Below, in pieces: positions 18,063 to 27,496 of a stretch of 64,000 bases of DNA. Origin of the DNA: Microthrixaceae bacterium (lineage in GTDB: Bacteria; Actinomycetota; Acidimicrobiia; Acidimicrobiales; Microtrichaceae); the NCBI GenBank assembly GCA_020637215.1, contig JACJWI010000003.1:124001-188000 (forward strand). The letters run 5' to 3'. The notes under the pieces are model-generated. The model ran no database searches. It had not been told where the DNA came from and worked only from the letters and a program-made list of their open reading frames with translations. Made by a program: the position numbers and the translations under genes. How positions within the stretch are numbered: the first letter of the stretch is position 1; each line of letters opens with the position of its first letter.

Positions 18063-21000
18063 GTGCTGGACAGCGCTCGCGCCGAGGACGACGATCTGGT
18101 CGGGAGCGACGACCGTCCGGCGGTCGTGGGAGGAACCGAGGTGGATGCAACTGCAGCGGAGCCGACGCCGCGACCTTCGGGGGCGGAACCACGGCTGCTG
18201 CTGCTCGGCTCGGTCGAGCTCCGCGTCGACGGCGAGCGCACAGCCCTCGGGGGCCCGGTGCAGCGGGCGGTGCTGGTGGCCCTCGCGCTGCAGCGGGACC
18301 ATCCGGTCGAGGTGGATCACCTGCTCGCCGACGTCTGGGGGCCCGACACCCCCGAGCGCACCGCCCGATCGCTCGCGACGCTCGTGTCGCGCCTCCGCCG
18401 CATGCTCGAACCGCTCGGGTCGTCGATCGAGCACGAGCACGGCGCGTACGTCCTCCGACGCGCACCACCGACCGACGTCGACCTCTTCGGCGAGCACGTG
18501 GAGCGCGCTCGTCGCCTGGTTGCGGCCGGCGATCCCGCCCACGCCCTCACCGAGCTGGACCGGGCATTGGTGCTGTGGCGCGGAGAACCTCTCGGCGGCC
18601 TGACCGCGCCGTTCGTCGACGAGCGACGGTCCCAGCTCGTCGAACAGCGCTGGGTCGTGGAGAACGAGCGGGCGGCGCTGCTCACCTCCGTCGGCGCCCA
18701 CGACCGGGCCGTGGCCACGCTGGAGGAAATGACCGCCGAGACCCCCTACTCGGAACGTCGTTGGGCGATGCTGATCGGGGCGCTGCACGCCGCTGGCCGC
18801 CGTCGCGACGCGCTGCTCGCCTACCGCCGGATCGACCTCCGCCTGCGCGAGGACATCGGGATCGACCCCGGGCCGGAGCTGCGGGCCGCCGAGATGCGGG
18901 TGCTCGAGGAGGATCCGCTCGATCCGACCCCGACCGAAGCCGGCGGGGCCGCGGCCCGCGGGGCCGGCGCGCTGCCGGGTCGCCACCGGGAGCTGTTGCG
19001 CCTGGGGTCGGTTCTGGCCCGCTCCCGCGATCGCGGCACGAGCACCGTCATCGTCGGCGAGGCCGGCATCGGCAAGTCGACCATTCTCGGTCGGGTCGTG
19101 GCTGCCGCGGGCGATCAGCAGCGGGTCGTCGTCGGCCGGTGCACCCGCGGGTCCACCTCGGTCACCAGCGTGCTTGTCGCTCCGATCGTCTCGGCGCTGC
19201 GCGGACTCGGCGGTGGCGACCCATTGGATCACTGGGAGGAGCTCGGGCCCGAAGGAGAGGACCTGAGGCGGCTCGCGACTCCCGGCGCGGGGTTCGACCC
19301 GCGTCTGCTCGGCATGTTGGAGCAGAGGATCGTCGCCTGCACCTCAGCGGCGCTTCACCGACTGCTCGACGAGGGAGCGGTCATGGTGGCCGTCGACGAC
19401 GTCCACTGGGCAGATCGGGTGACGCGCCGTTGCATCGACGAGCTGATGAGCGCATTCGCGGACCGACCGCTGTCGGTGCTGCTGTGCAGTCGACCGGCCG
19501 AGCGCACTCCGACCGACGACGGCTGGGTCGCTGACCTCCTCGATCGGCCCGGGCTGGAGGTCATCCGGCTCGGTCCGATCCCCGACGCCGACATCGGCCG
19601 CATCCTGGCCCAGCACGGCGCACCGGCGGAGCGGATCGAGGACCTCGTCGCCGCCACCGGTGGGATCCCGATGCTCGCGGTCGAGCTCGCGAGCCTCGCC
19701 CGCCGCGGTGAGGCGATCAGCACGCACATCCCGGACCGCCTGCGCCACATCCTCGACCTTCGGTTCGACGCGCTCCCGGACTCCGCCCTCCGCCTGGTCC
19801 GGCTGGTGGCGCTGGAGCGACCGACAGGATCGCCATCGGTGATGGGAGCCGCTCTCGGTCTCGATCCGTTGGACACCGCCGACCTCATCGACGCGGCGAC
19901 GGCCTCGGGAGCGGTCGCGATCGCAGCCGACGGCTCGATCGGCTTCCCCCACGAGCTGATCCGTGCCTACTTCCGCGACCGTCTCGGAGCGCAGGCCTCG
20001 AAGGTCGCTCGCACCGCGTTGCTCGAGGCCCACGTGGCGCGGGATGAGATGGGGGCAGCCGCGCGCCACGCCGAGGTGCTCGGCGACGACATCGCGGCCG
20101 AGCGGCGGTTCGCGGTCCTGGTCCCCGCGGCTCGCGACGCACTCGACGAGGGGGCGACCGAGGACGCCCACCGGTGGGCACACCTCGCCCTCTCCCTGGG
20201 CCCGCCGGACGGACCGCTGTCCAGCGACGACATCGACCGGCACCTGGTGTTGGGCACCGTGCTCGTGTCGCTCGGGTCGTTCGTCCAGGCCCGCCCCGTC
20301 CTGTTGCGCACCGCGGAGGCCGCGCGTGATTCCGGCCGGTGGTCGGTGGTGGCCGACACACTGGAGGGGCTCGGGCGCATCGGGCAACCCCACCAGGGAC
20401 CGGACCTGGAGGCCTACGAGACTCTCGTGTCGGACGCGCTCGGAGGCCTCGTCGACGACGACGAGCGGCTCGGGCGGCTCGAGTCGCTGGCGTTCCACAT
20501 CCACTCGGGTCCCGATCCCGTCCGGGCGGAGCGCCACCTCGAGCGGCTCGCCGAGCTGGCCCGGCGGGAACCGGCGTTGCGTCACGTCCTCGACGTGTGC
20601 CGGTTCCGACACGAGGTGGAGCACGGGTCCGACGTCGACCGCTGCGTCCGCACCGGTCCACGGCTGGCGGACCGCATGCGTTCGAGCGGCGACGAGTTCG
20701 CCGCGTTGATCGTCGACGCACTGACGCTGACCGCACAGCTCCGAGCCGGGCGCCCGGTCGCCCCGGTCGATGTCGACGCCGCCGCAGATCGGGCCGCCGC
20801 GCTCGGGCGCCCCGACATCGGCCTGATGTGCGAGCTGATCACCTCGGCGGTGGCGACCTGGAGCCGACCCACCCATGCGGCCGACGCGATCGTGACCGCG
20901 GCGTCCGACCTGGCGTTCTCGACCGGCGACTCGGCCCATGCCCTCACCGCGGTGCTGCACACGTTCTCGCTGCGTCGGGAGCAGGGCAGAGCGTCGATCA

Positions 21001-21599
21001 TGCTTCCCGCACTCCTCGCCCTGTCCGGGACCTACGACCATCCGGCTCTGGACTGCCTGATCGGCCTGTGCCACCGGGAGGCCGAGGACACGGACGCGGC
21101 CCGGGAGCGCCTGGTCGCCACCTGGGACGGCCTCGCCGAGTTGGAGCGCTCGGCGTGGGAGCACACGCCCCTGGTCGCGCTGGCCGTCGAGTTGGCCGTC
21201 GAGCTCGGCGAGCCGATCCCGCCCGCTCTCCGCGACCGCGTCGATCAGGCCCTGCTGCCCACCTCGGGGTCGATGATCGTGTTCGCGGGAGTCGGCATGC
21301 ACCTGGGACCCGGCGACCTCCACTTGGGCCGACTGGCCGGCGACGGCGGCGACCCCGCCGAGGCCGTCGAGAGCTTGCGCTCCGCCGCCGCGCTCGCCCG
21401 ACGTGCCGGGCTGGACCTGTGGGCCTGCTGGTGCGACGTGTGGTTGGCCATCGAGCTCTGCCGCGCCACGGAGCCGACTGCGGTCGACGAGGCGACCGCC
21501 CTGCTCGCCGGAGCTCGACGTGCGGCGCGACGCAACGGATGGGTGCGCCTGGGGCGTGCCGTCGAGCAGCTGAGCGGGGACCGATCCGCGTTCTCATGA
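18063..21599 (+). CDS. Large SARP/AfsR-type transcriptional regulator (BTAD plus ATPase)
   Basis: A 1178-residue regulator. Order: OmpR-like winged helix (about 40-130, with LLLLGSVELRVDG and SLATLVSRLRRMLEP), BTAD helical domain (about 138-280, ending LREDIGIDPGPELR), NACHT/AAA ATPase with Walker A GEAGIGKST near 340 and Walker B VMVAVDDVHWAD, then a long helical TPR-like region. Such proteins activate secondary-metabolite or lifestyle genes. GTG at 18063; another start further in cannot be excluded. The stop codon is inside a strong hairpin. The P450 gene follows in the same direction and is a candidate target. Confidence 0.88.
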   Translation: MLDSARAEDDDLVGSDDRPAVVGGTEVDATAAEPTPRPSGAEPRLLLLGSVELRVDGERTALGGPVQRAVLVALALQRDHPVEVDHLLADVWGPDTPERTARSLATLVSRLRRMLEPLGSSIEHEHGAYVLRRAPPTDVDLFGEHVERARRLVAAGDPAHALTELDRALVLWRGEPLGGLTAPFVDERRSQLVEQRWVVENERAALLTSVGAHDRAVATLEEMTAETPYSERRWAMLIGALHAAGRRRDALLAYRRIDLRLREDIGIDPGPELRAAEMRVLEEDPLDPTPTEAGGAAARGAGALPGRHRELLRLGSVLARSRDRGTSTVIVGEAGIGKSTILGRVVAAAGDQQRVVVGRCTRGSTSVTSVLVAPIVSALRGLGGGDPLDHWEELGPEGEDLRRLATPGAGFDPRLLGMLEQRIVACTSAALHRLLDEGAVMVAVDDVHWADRVTRRCIDELMSAFADRPLSVLLCSRPAERTPTDDGWVADLLDRPGLEVIRLGPIPDADIGRILAQHGAPAERIEDLVAATGGIPMLAVELASLARRGEAISTHIPDRLRHILDLRFDALPDSALRLVRLVALERPTGSPSVMGAALGLDPLDTADLIDAATASGAVAIAADGSIGFPHELIRAYFRDRLGAQASKVARTALLEAHVARDEMGAAARHAEVLGDDIAAERRFAVLVPAARDALDEGATEDAHRWAHLALSLGPPDGPLSSDDIDRHLVLGTVLVSLGSFVQARPVLLRTAEAARDSGRWSVVADTLEGLGRIGQPHQGPDLEAYETLVSDALGGLVDDDERLGRLESLAFHIHSGPDPVRAERHLERLAELARREPALRHVLDVCRFRHEVEHGSDVDRCVRTGPRLADRMRSSGDEFAALIVDALTLTAQLRAGRPVAPVDVDAAADRAAALGRPDIGLMCELITSAVATWSRPTHAADAIVTAASDLAFSTGDSAHALTAVLHTFSLRREQGRASIMLPALLALSGTYDHPALDCLIGLCHREAEDTDAARERLVATWDGLAELERSAWEHTPLVALAVELAVELGEPIPPALRDRVDQALLPTSGSMIVFAGVGMHLGPGDLHLGRLAGDGGDPAEAVESLRSAAALARRAGLDLWACWCDVWLAIELCRATEPTAVDEATALLAGARRAARRNGWVRLGRAVEQLSGDRSAFS

Positions 21600-21630
21600 C
21601 CGTCCGCGCCACCAGTGGCGCGGACGGTCA
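21597..21630 (+). terminator. Hairpin at the SARP stop codon
   Basis: Perfect 16-bp stem TGACCGTCCGCGCCAC (21597-21612) with 21615-21630 and a two-base loop. It begins with the TGA stop. A short A-rich run (cgaaaatcga) follows, not a T-tract, so it may attenuate rather than end transcription before the P450 gene. Confidence 0.65.
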
Positions 21631-21675
21631 CGAAAATCGAACGGACGGACCCCGGCGACGGCAGACTGGTCGCCG

Positions 21676-22974
21676 ATGACGACCGACGCACTCCTCCCCC
21701 CGGTTACCGACGCTGCCGCCGACGACCTGCTGGTGTCGACGGTGCTCACCGACGAGGGTCGTCAGGACCCGTATCCCGCGTACGCCGCGCTGCGGGCTGG
21801 CGGCACCGATGCACCCGGGCGGTGGCGCACCGCGTTCGGCAGCCTCGGACTGGCCGGATACGACGACTGCCTGGAGGCGCTGCGCCACCCCCGGCTCGGA
21901 CGACCCGAACCCGACATGGACCTGCCGGCCGGGGTCGGCGGACAGGCCCGGGGCCGTGACGAGGAGGGGGCGTCGTCGATGCTGTTCCTCAACCCCCCGG
22001 ACCACACCCGGATCCGGGGGCTCGTCTCCCGGGCGTTCACCCCGCGGCGCGTGGAGGAGCTGCGGCCCCGGATAGAGGCGCTGCTCACCCCGGTGCTGAA
22101 GCGTTTCGCGGAGCACGGCGGCGGCGATGTCATGGCCGATCTCGCCATCCCGTTCCCGGTCGCGGTCATCAGCGAGCTGCTCGGCGTTCCCCGCGAGGGC
22201 AACGAGCACATCCAACCGCTGGTCCGCGACGTCACGTCGTTCATCGACGCCGCCGCGGACGACGCGGCGTTGGAACGGGCAGCGGCGTCGGGCGAGGAGC
22301 TGCAGCGGTACTTCACCGAGCTGATCGAGGACAAGCGCTCCCACCCCGACGACCGGCTGCTCACCGCGCTGATCCAGGTCGAGGAGGCCGGTGACCGACT
22401 CAGCCACGGCGAGCTGCTGACCAACACCGTGCTCCTCTACGCCGCCGGCTTCGAGACGACGTCGAACCTGATCGGCAACGGCCTGCGGCTGCTGTTGAAC
22501 AACCCGGACCAGATGGCGCGACTGCAGGAGCGGCCGGAACTGCTCCCGTCGGCCATGTGGGAGATCCTCCGCGCCGACTCGCCGGTGCAGCTCAACAGCC
22601 GCGTGACCCTCGAAGAGGTCGAGCTGTTCGGTCAGCGGTGGCCCCGTGGCTCGTCGTTCATCGTGTTGCAGGGGTCGGCCAACCACGACGAGAGCGTCTA
22701 TGCCGACGCCGCGGCGTTCGACGTCGCGCGGTTCCACGCCGGGTCGGGGTCCGAGCCGGCTCCGCCGCCGCTCAGCTTCGGCTGGGGAGCACACCACTGC
22801 CTGGGAGCGCACCTGGCCCGGGCCGAGGGGGAGATCGCGTTCGGCGCGCTTCTGCGGGCGTTCCGGTCGATCGAGCTCGACGCCGACGCCCTGCCCGGTG
22901 GGGTTCCGCACTACCGGCCGAGCTTCACCCTCCGCGGTCTCGACGCGTTGCCGGTCGTGGTGACGCCGGCCTGA
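21676..22974 (+). CDS. Cytochrome P450
   Basis: Haem monooxygenase of 432 residues. The I-helix oxygen-binding motif reads YAAGFETTSNLIGN (about residue 255-268), the ExxR motif is EILR, and the haem loop LSFGWGAHHCLGAHLARAE carries the axial Cys (near residue 375). Belongs to the soluble bacterial class that needs a ferredoxin partner; none is encoded nearby. ATG at 21676, 77 bases after the SARP gene; the hairpin between them leaves read-through possible. Substrate unknown. Confidence 0.93.
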   Translation: MTTDALLPPVTDAAADDLLVSTVLTDEGRQDPYPAYAALRAGGTDAPGRWRTAFGSLGLAGYDDCLEALRHPRLGRPEPDMDLPAGVGGQARGRDEEGASSMLFLNPPDHTRIRGLVSRAFTPRRVEELRPRIEALLTPVLKRFAEHGGGDVMADLAIPFPVAVISELLGVPREGNEHIQPLVRDVTSFIDAAADDAALERAAASGEELQRYFTELIEDKRSHPDDRLLTALIQVEEAGDRLSHGELLTNTVLLYAAGFETTSNLIGNGLRLLLNNPDQMARLQERPELLPSAMWEILRADSPVQLNSRVTLEEVELFGQRWPRGSSFIVLQGSANHDESVYADAAAFDVARFHAGSGSEPAPPPLSFGWGAHHCLGAHLARAEGEIAFGALLRAFRSIELDADALPGGVPHYRPSFTLRGLDALPVVVTPA

Positions 22975-23003
22975 GTTGGCCACGGCCGCGAGCGGTCGGG
23001 TGC

Positions 23004-23801
23004 TCAGCCGCCGCTGGCCGACACGTGTTGGTAGTCCTTGAGCGCCGACCAGTCGCCTCCCCAACCCCAGCCGACGAAGCGCGCCGTGTTCCACACGACG
23101 TCGCCCGCGACGATCATGCCCGGACGACGGTCGGTGCGGTCGAGGAACGCCCGACCGGCGTCGGGCAGCACCTGGGAACGGGTGACGTACGGGTTCTCGA
23201 CCGGGTTGATGTCGATGGCCCGCCCGAAGGCGTGCACCGACCAGCCCGTCCCGCCGGTCACGGCCCGGCAGTTGAACGCCGAGGTGTTGTCCGCCGCGAT
23301 CGACGCCAGGTCGCTGCCGCCGAAGTCGTCGATCAGACGCAGGCTGCGCAGCGGGAACCGGGCGTCCCACATGTTGCGCAGCAGGGCGACGGTGACCGCC
23401 ACGGCATCCGCGTGCACGACGATCTCGCCGACGTGCTCGAGGCCGTCGAATCCCATGTAGGACGCACGGATGTGACGCAGGTCCCCGAGCCCGACCGGGC
23501 AGCCCGGCCGCCACGACGTCGGGGTCATCCGAGCCGCCAGAGCGGCGTCGATCGGCGCGACGTCGGCCCGGAACCGACCCTTGCGGAACACCTCGTCCCA
23601 GTGGAGGGTGGCGGCGTGAGCCATCTGCGACAGCTGCGGCTCCGGTAGCGGCGCCCGACCGCCGTCGACCCACCAGCGCTGGAACTGCTCGGGCGTGCAG
23701 CCACCCAGGGCCGACAGCGACACGGCCAACAGCGACGTCAGGACCGCGACCCCGACCCGCCCTCGGGGGCGGCCGTTTCGACGGCGGTCCCCACGTGTCA
23801 T
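23004..23801 (-). CDS. M15-family peptidoglycan peptidase, lipoprotein
   Basis: Extracytoplasmic zinc D-Ala-D-Ala carboxypeptidase/endolysin-like enzyme of 265 residues. A charged n-region, a hydrophobic stretch and lipobox SALGGC (Cys 35) mark it as a lipoprotein. The metal site is visible in GWSVHAFGRAIDINP (SxHxxGxAxD), and the C-terminal GWGWGGDWSALKDYQH supplies the last ligand. Its ATG overlaps the stop of the upstream 651-residue gene (ATGA), so both are made together. Probably remodels the cell wall. Confidence 0.85.
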   Translation of the reverse strand: MTRGDRRRNGRPRGRVGVAVLTSLLAVSLSALGGCTPEQFQRWWVDGGRAPLPEPQLSQMAHAATLHWDEVFRKGRFRADVAPIDAALAARMTPTSWRPGCPVGLGDLRHIRASYMGFDGLEHVGEIVVHADAVAVTVALLRNMWDARFPLRSLRLIDDFGGSDLASIAADNTSAFNCRAVTGGTGWSVHAFGRAIDINPVENPYVTRSQVLPDAGRAFLDRTDRRPGMIVAGDVVWNTARFVGWGWGGDWSALKDYQHVSASGG

Positions 23802-25753
23802 CCCGAGGACCCCCGGCGACGGATGCCGCCGGTGCGGATCTGCACCACGGATTCGACCTTGGGAGCCTCGAGCAGACCTTCGCCCTCGGGGCCCCGGCCG
23901 ACCCAGGTCGGATCCAGCCCGACCGCGGTCAGCACCGGCTCGTCACCGCCTCCCGGGTCGACCTCCCACAGCAGGGCGGGACGGTCGCCGTGCCAGCGCA
24001 CCGCGAACGACGTGGGTCCCCACGCGCTGGGCAGGTGATGCGCCTCGATCGGCTGTCCGGCCCAGGTCTGGTCCCAAGCGGTGAGCAACGCGGGTCCCTC
24101 CGGTCCGTCGGCGACCAGGAGGTCGATGAGGGCGTTCGTGCGCGCCGCCAGTTCGGCGACGTCGAAACCCAGGACCCCGACGGGATGCTCGGGCCCGTCC
24201 TCGCTCGGTCGGATCTCGGCGTCGGAGCGGCCGCTCCCCACCCGTCCGGACCAGGCCGAGCGCAGGTTCGCCAGCGCGACGGCGCCATCTCCTCGGCGCA
24301 GCGCGCTCCGGGCCGCCAACGCCGTCTCGAGCGGTGATCGGACACCGGGCTCCGCGCCGGAGGCATCGGGCCCAGTGCCCGACGCGGCGGTCCAAACGGC
24401 TGAGGCCGCGGCGGCCAGAACGTTCGCCACGGACCGGGCATCGGCGGCCACCTCGGGTTGGCCGAGGCGGTCGAGAGCCGCGGCGACCCGACCGAGGGCG
24501 CGGACCGCGGACGAGCGCAGTCCCGTGACGTCGTCATCCGCGGCCAGTCCCCGACCCTTGCGCAACCGGCGGATGGCTACCGCTGCCGGCGACACGAACT
24601 CCTGGGCGACCTCGGAGTCGGGGTCGGTCTGCCCGGCCAGGACCGCTCCGACGGCGTGCAGGAGCGCGACGGTCCCGTCGGTGCGGTCGCCCAACCTGAC
24701 CTCGCCGCCCAGTCGGAGCGCCTCGGCCAGTCCCCGGGCCACCGGCACCGACGCGTCGGGGGCCGACAGGCGGGCCAGCGCCTCGGTCACCTCGGCGGAG
24801 CGCACCGCGGCCGACGGACCGTTCGGGACCCGCCGGTGACGGTCGAGGCACGATCCCACCTCGTCGGGTCCCGCGACCCGCAGGACCGATCCCGCCCACT
24901 CCAGGGCGTCGTCCCAGTCCGGCTCCGGCAGCGACACGCTCGGCTCGCCCCCGCCGGTGCCCGCCCGACGGTGCGCCGACCAGCCGGCGACCACCGCGTC
25001 GAGATCGGGAGCGCTCCACGGCCCGGTCGGCACCGCGTCGCCGGATCCGGCGCCGACGGGCAGGAGCACGCGAGCAACCGCGGTGTGGGTGAGCGGCACG
25101 ATGAACGCGGCCTCGAGGTCGTCCTTCTCCGACGTGGCTCCGGCGGGACCGTGATCGTCGTCACCGGCGTCCAGACGAGCCGCGACCCGGTCTCCGGTGT
25201 CGACGACGGTGCGCGCCGGGTCCCGGGCGAGGAGCACACGACGACCGTCGTCGAGGGTGACCGTCGAGCCCTCCGAGCTGACCGAACCCAGGGCACCGGG
25301 CCCGTCGAGCACCCACGGCCGAGCCACGAACGCGAGGGCGACGGGCACCGCGGTGCGGTTCTCCACCTCGACGACGACCGCGGTGCCCCGCCAGTCGCCG
25401 GCGTGGGCCTGCACCGCGTAGGAGCGGGAGACGACGTCGCCTCCCGGGACCCGGACCGCGGTCTCGACCACCGGGGAGCCGCCGACGCAGCGCTGGCGCA
25501 CCGACGCCTCCCGCGACGGGTGATGCCACCGGTCCTCGGCGCCGATCCACCAGTCGAGGCTCCAGCGGGCCCCGTCGAGCTGCACCGATCCGGCGCCGTC
25601 GACCCGCCCGATGACCCCCGAGTCGAGGGTCCCGAGCGGGCTCCACTCACGCTCGGGGACCGTGTGGCCGTGACGGGCGGCCCGGTGCACGCTCCGCGGA
25701 CGGACCCGGATGTCGGGAGGATCGAGAACGGGCTGGTCCGCGGCGGCAGTCAT
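23798..25753 (-). CDS. Unrecognised 651-residue protein coupled to the M15 peptidase
   Basis: I do not recognise a family. The N-terminal 250 residues are beta-rich (for example WSPLGTLDSGVIGRVDG, VVVEVENRTAVPVALAF) and the rest is helical with many Ala/Arg, which resembles glycoside-hydrolase-like (alpha/alpha) architectures but shows no catalytic signature I can name. No signal peptide or membrane segment. TAACCT (rc of 25763-25768) lies 9 bases before the ATG. The 4-base overlap with the peptidase gene suggests a joint role near the envelope. Confidence 0.7.
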   Translation of the reverse strand: MTAAADQPVLDPPDIRVRPRSVHRAARHGHTVPEREWSPLGTLDSGVIGRVDGAGSVQLDGARWSLDWWIGAEDRWHHPSREASVRQRCVGGSPVVETAVRVPGGDVVSRSYAVQAHAGDWRGTAVVVEVENRTAVPVALAFVARPWVLDGPGALGSVSSEGSTVTLDDGRRVLLARDPARTVVDTGDRVAARLDAGDDDHGPAGATSEKDDLEAAFIVPLTHTAVARVLLPVGAGSGDAVPTGPWSAPDLDAVVAGWSAHRRAGTGGGEPSVSLPEPDWDDALEWAGSVLRVAGPDEVGSCLDRHRRVPNGPSAAVRSAEVTEALARLSAPDASVPVARGLAEALRLGGEVRLGDRTDGTVALLHAVGAVLAGQTDPDSEVAQEFVSPAAVAIRRLRKGRGLAADDDVTGLRSSAVRALGRVAAALDRLGQPEVAADARSVANVLAAAASAVWTAASGTGPDASGAEPGVRSPLETALAARSALRRGDGAVALANLRSAWSGRVGSGRSDAEIRPSEDGPEHPVGVLGFDVAELAARTNALIDLLVADGPEGPALLTAWDQTWAGQPIEAHHLPSAWGPTSFAVRWHGDRPALLWEVDPGGGDEPVLTAVGLDPTWVGRGPEGEGLLEAPKVESVVQIRTGGIRRRGSSG

Positions 25754-25817
25754 CGTGGCCGCAGGTTAGGTCCCCGGACACGACGCCCCGAAGGCCACGA
25801 CCGTCGGCGGTAGAGGT

Positions 25818-26828
25818 TCAGTACGCCAGGCTGTGGTGCTCGACGCCGCCGTCCTGGCCGCGGATGAGACCCCGATACGCGTCCTGGGCGGTGGCGCCCT
25901 CGTGGCACACGGCGTGCACCTCGGCGCAGATCGGCATCTCGACGCCGTACTCGGCGGCCAGCTCCATCACGACCCGCGACGTCTTGACCCCTTCGGCGAC
26001 CATGTTCATGTCGGCGATGACCTCGTCGATGGTGCGGCCCCGACCGAGTTGCTCGCCGACGTGGCGGTTGCGGCTCTGGGTCGACATGCAGGTGGCGATC
26101 AGGTCGCCCATGCCGGCCAGGCCGGAGAACGTGGCGAACTGCCCGCCCATCGCCTCGCCCAGTCGGCTGAGCTCGGCCAGACCGCGGGTGATGACCGCTG
26201 CCTTGGTGTTGTCGCCGGTGCCCAGGCCGTCGGCCATCCCCGCCGCGATCGCGATCACGTTCTTGAGCGCTCCGGCCACCTCGCAGCCGATCACGTCGGG
26301 GTTCACGTACACCCGGAACAGGTTCTGGTGGAAGATCCGCTGCAGGTGGTTGGCCACGATCAGGTCCGGCGTGGCGATGACCGCGGCCGCGGCGTCGCCG
26401 ACGAGGATCTCCTTGGCCAGGTTCGGTCCGGTGAGCACCGCGGCGGGGTGCCCCGGGAGCACCTCGTTGATGATCTGGGTCATGCGCAGGCGGCTGCCCT
26501 GCTCCAGGCCCTTGGTCAGCGACAGGACCGGTACCCACGCCCGGACGTGCTCGGCGCACTGCTCGAGCGCAGAGCGGAACCCCTGCGACGGCACCCCCAT
26601 GACCAGGACGTCGGCCTCGGCCACGGCGTGGGCCAGGTCGGTGGTGGCCCGCAGCGCCGGGTTGAGCTGGTGGCCGGGCAGGTACCGCTCGTTGGTGTGA
26701 CGCGAGTTGACCTCGTCGGCCAGGTCGTCGCGCCGGGCCCACAGCACGGTCGGCACGTGGTCCGACGCCAGGTGGGCGACCGTCGTCCCCCACGATCCAC
26801 CCCCGACCACGGCCACCTTGATCCTCAT
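25818..26828 (-). CDS. gpsA: Glycerol-3-phosphate dehydrogenase (NAD(P)+)
   Basis: Makes sn-glycerol-3-phosphate for phospholipids from dihydroxyacetone phosphate. 336 residues. The N-terminal Rossmann motif is VAVVGGGSWGTTVAHL; LTKGLEQGSRLRM, VLTGPNLAKEI, ALKNVIAIAAGMADGLG (catalytic Lys) and TFSGLAGMGDLIATC are family blocks. Start supported by TAGGGT (rc of 26835-26840) 6 bases before the ATG. Divergent from cofC, with both promoters in a 41-base gap. Confidence 0.95.
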   Translation of the reverse strand: MRIKVAVVGGGSWGTTVAHLASDHVPTVLWARRDDLADEVNSRHTNERYLPGHQLNPALRATTDLAHAVAEADVLVMGVPSQGFRSALEQCAEHVRAWVPVLSLTKGLEQGSRLRMTQIINEVLPGHPAAVLTGPNLAKEILVGDAAAAVIATPDLIVANHLQRIFHQNLFRVYVNPDVIGCEVAGALKNVIAIAAGMADGLGTGDNTKAAVITRGLAELSRLGEAMGGQFATFSGLAGMGDLIATCMSTQSRNRHVGEQLGRGRTIDEVIADMNMVAEGVKTSRVVMELAAEYGVEMPICAEVHAVCHEGATAQDAYRGLIRGQDGGVEHHSLAY

Positions 26829-26856
26829 GGCGACACCCTAGGCAGCGGACCCGTCG

Positions 26857-26862
26857 TACGCT
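26857..26862 (+). promoter_or_regulatory. -10 element of cofC
   Basis: TACGCT, 7 bases before the cofC ATG, with TAGGGT for gpsA on the other strand at 26835-26840. No Shine-Dalgarno for either gene. Confidence 0.55.
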
Positions 26863-26869
26863 GCGACCG

Positions 26870-27496
26870 ATGCACCCGGACCGCGACCCACCTCCCGTCG
26901 CCGCGGTCCTGGTCCCGGTGAAGGCGTTCGGGCGGGCCAAGGGACGGCTCGCCGAGGTGCTCGACGACGACGCCCGGGCCCGACTCGCCCGGGCCATGGC
27001 CGACCGGGTGCTCGCCGCGGCGCACCCCCTGCCGGCGGCGGTGGTGTGCGACGACGACGACGTCGCCGTCTGGGCCCGAGAGGCAGGCGCCCGGGTGATC
27101 CGGGCCGATCGGACCGGCCTCAACGCTGCGGTCGGTCTCGGGGTCGAGGAGCTGACGCGACGCGGCGTGACCCGGGTGGTGATCGCGCATGCCGACCTTC
27201 CCTTCGCCGTCGGGCTCGCCGCCCTGGCCGTGGCCGAGCCGACCGAGGTGGTGCTGGTCCCGGACCGGCGAGGCGACGGCACCAACGTGATGTCGATCCC
27301 CACCGGCGCCGGGATGACGTTCCACTACGGACCGGGTTCCTTCGACGCCCACCGTGCCGCCGCCGCCCGCTGCGACCTGGCGGTCAGGGTCCTGGACTCA
27401 GGTCCACTGGGCTGGGACGTCGACGAACCCGACGACCTGGACCCGCCACCGGAGTGGGGCACCGTGGCGGAGCCCGCGACCGGGACGGCACGGTGA
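26870..27496 (+). CDS. cofC: 2-phospho-L-lactate guanylyltransferase CofC (F420 synthesis)
   Basis: Activates the 2-phospholactate/phosphoenolpyruvate unit for coenzyme F420. 208 residues in a nucleotidyltransferase fold: AAVLVPVKAFGRAKGRLAEVL at the start, IAHADLPF (metal Asp) and VLVPDRRGDGTNVMSIP in the middle, and GWDVDEPDDLD at the end. All match CofC. Leaderless start at 26870. Its TGA overlaps the GTG of the next gene. No other F420 gene is in the window. Confidence 0.9.
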   Translation: MHPDRDPPPVAAVLVPVKAFGRAKGRLAEVLDDDARARLARAMADRVLAAAHPLPAAVVCDDDDVAVWAREAGARVIRADRTGLNAAVGLGVEELTRRGVTRVVIAHADLPFAVGLAALAVAEPTEVVLVPDRRGDGTNVMSIPTGAGMTFHYGPGSFDAHRAAAARCDLAVRVLDSGPLGWDVDEPDDLDPPPEWGTVAEPATGTAR

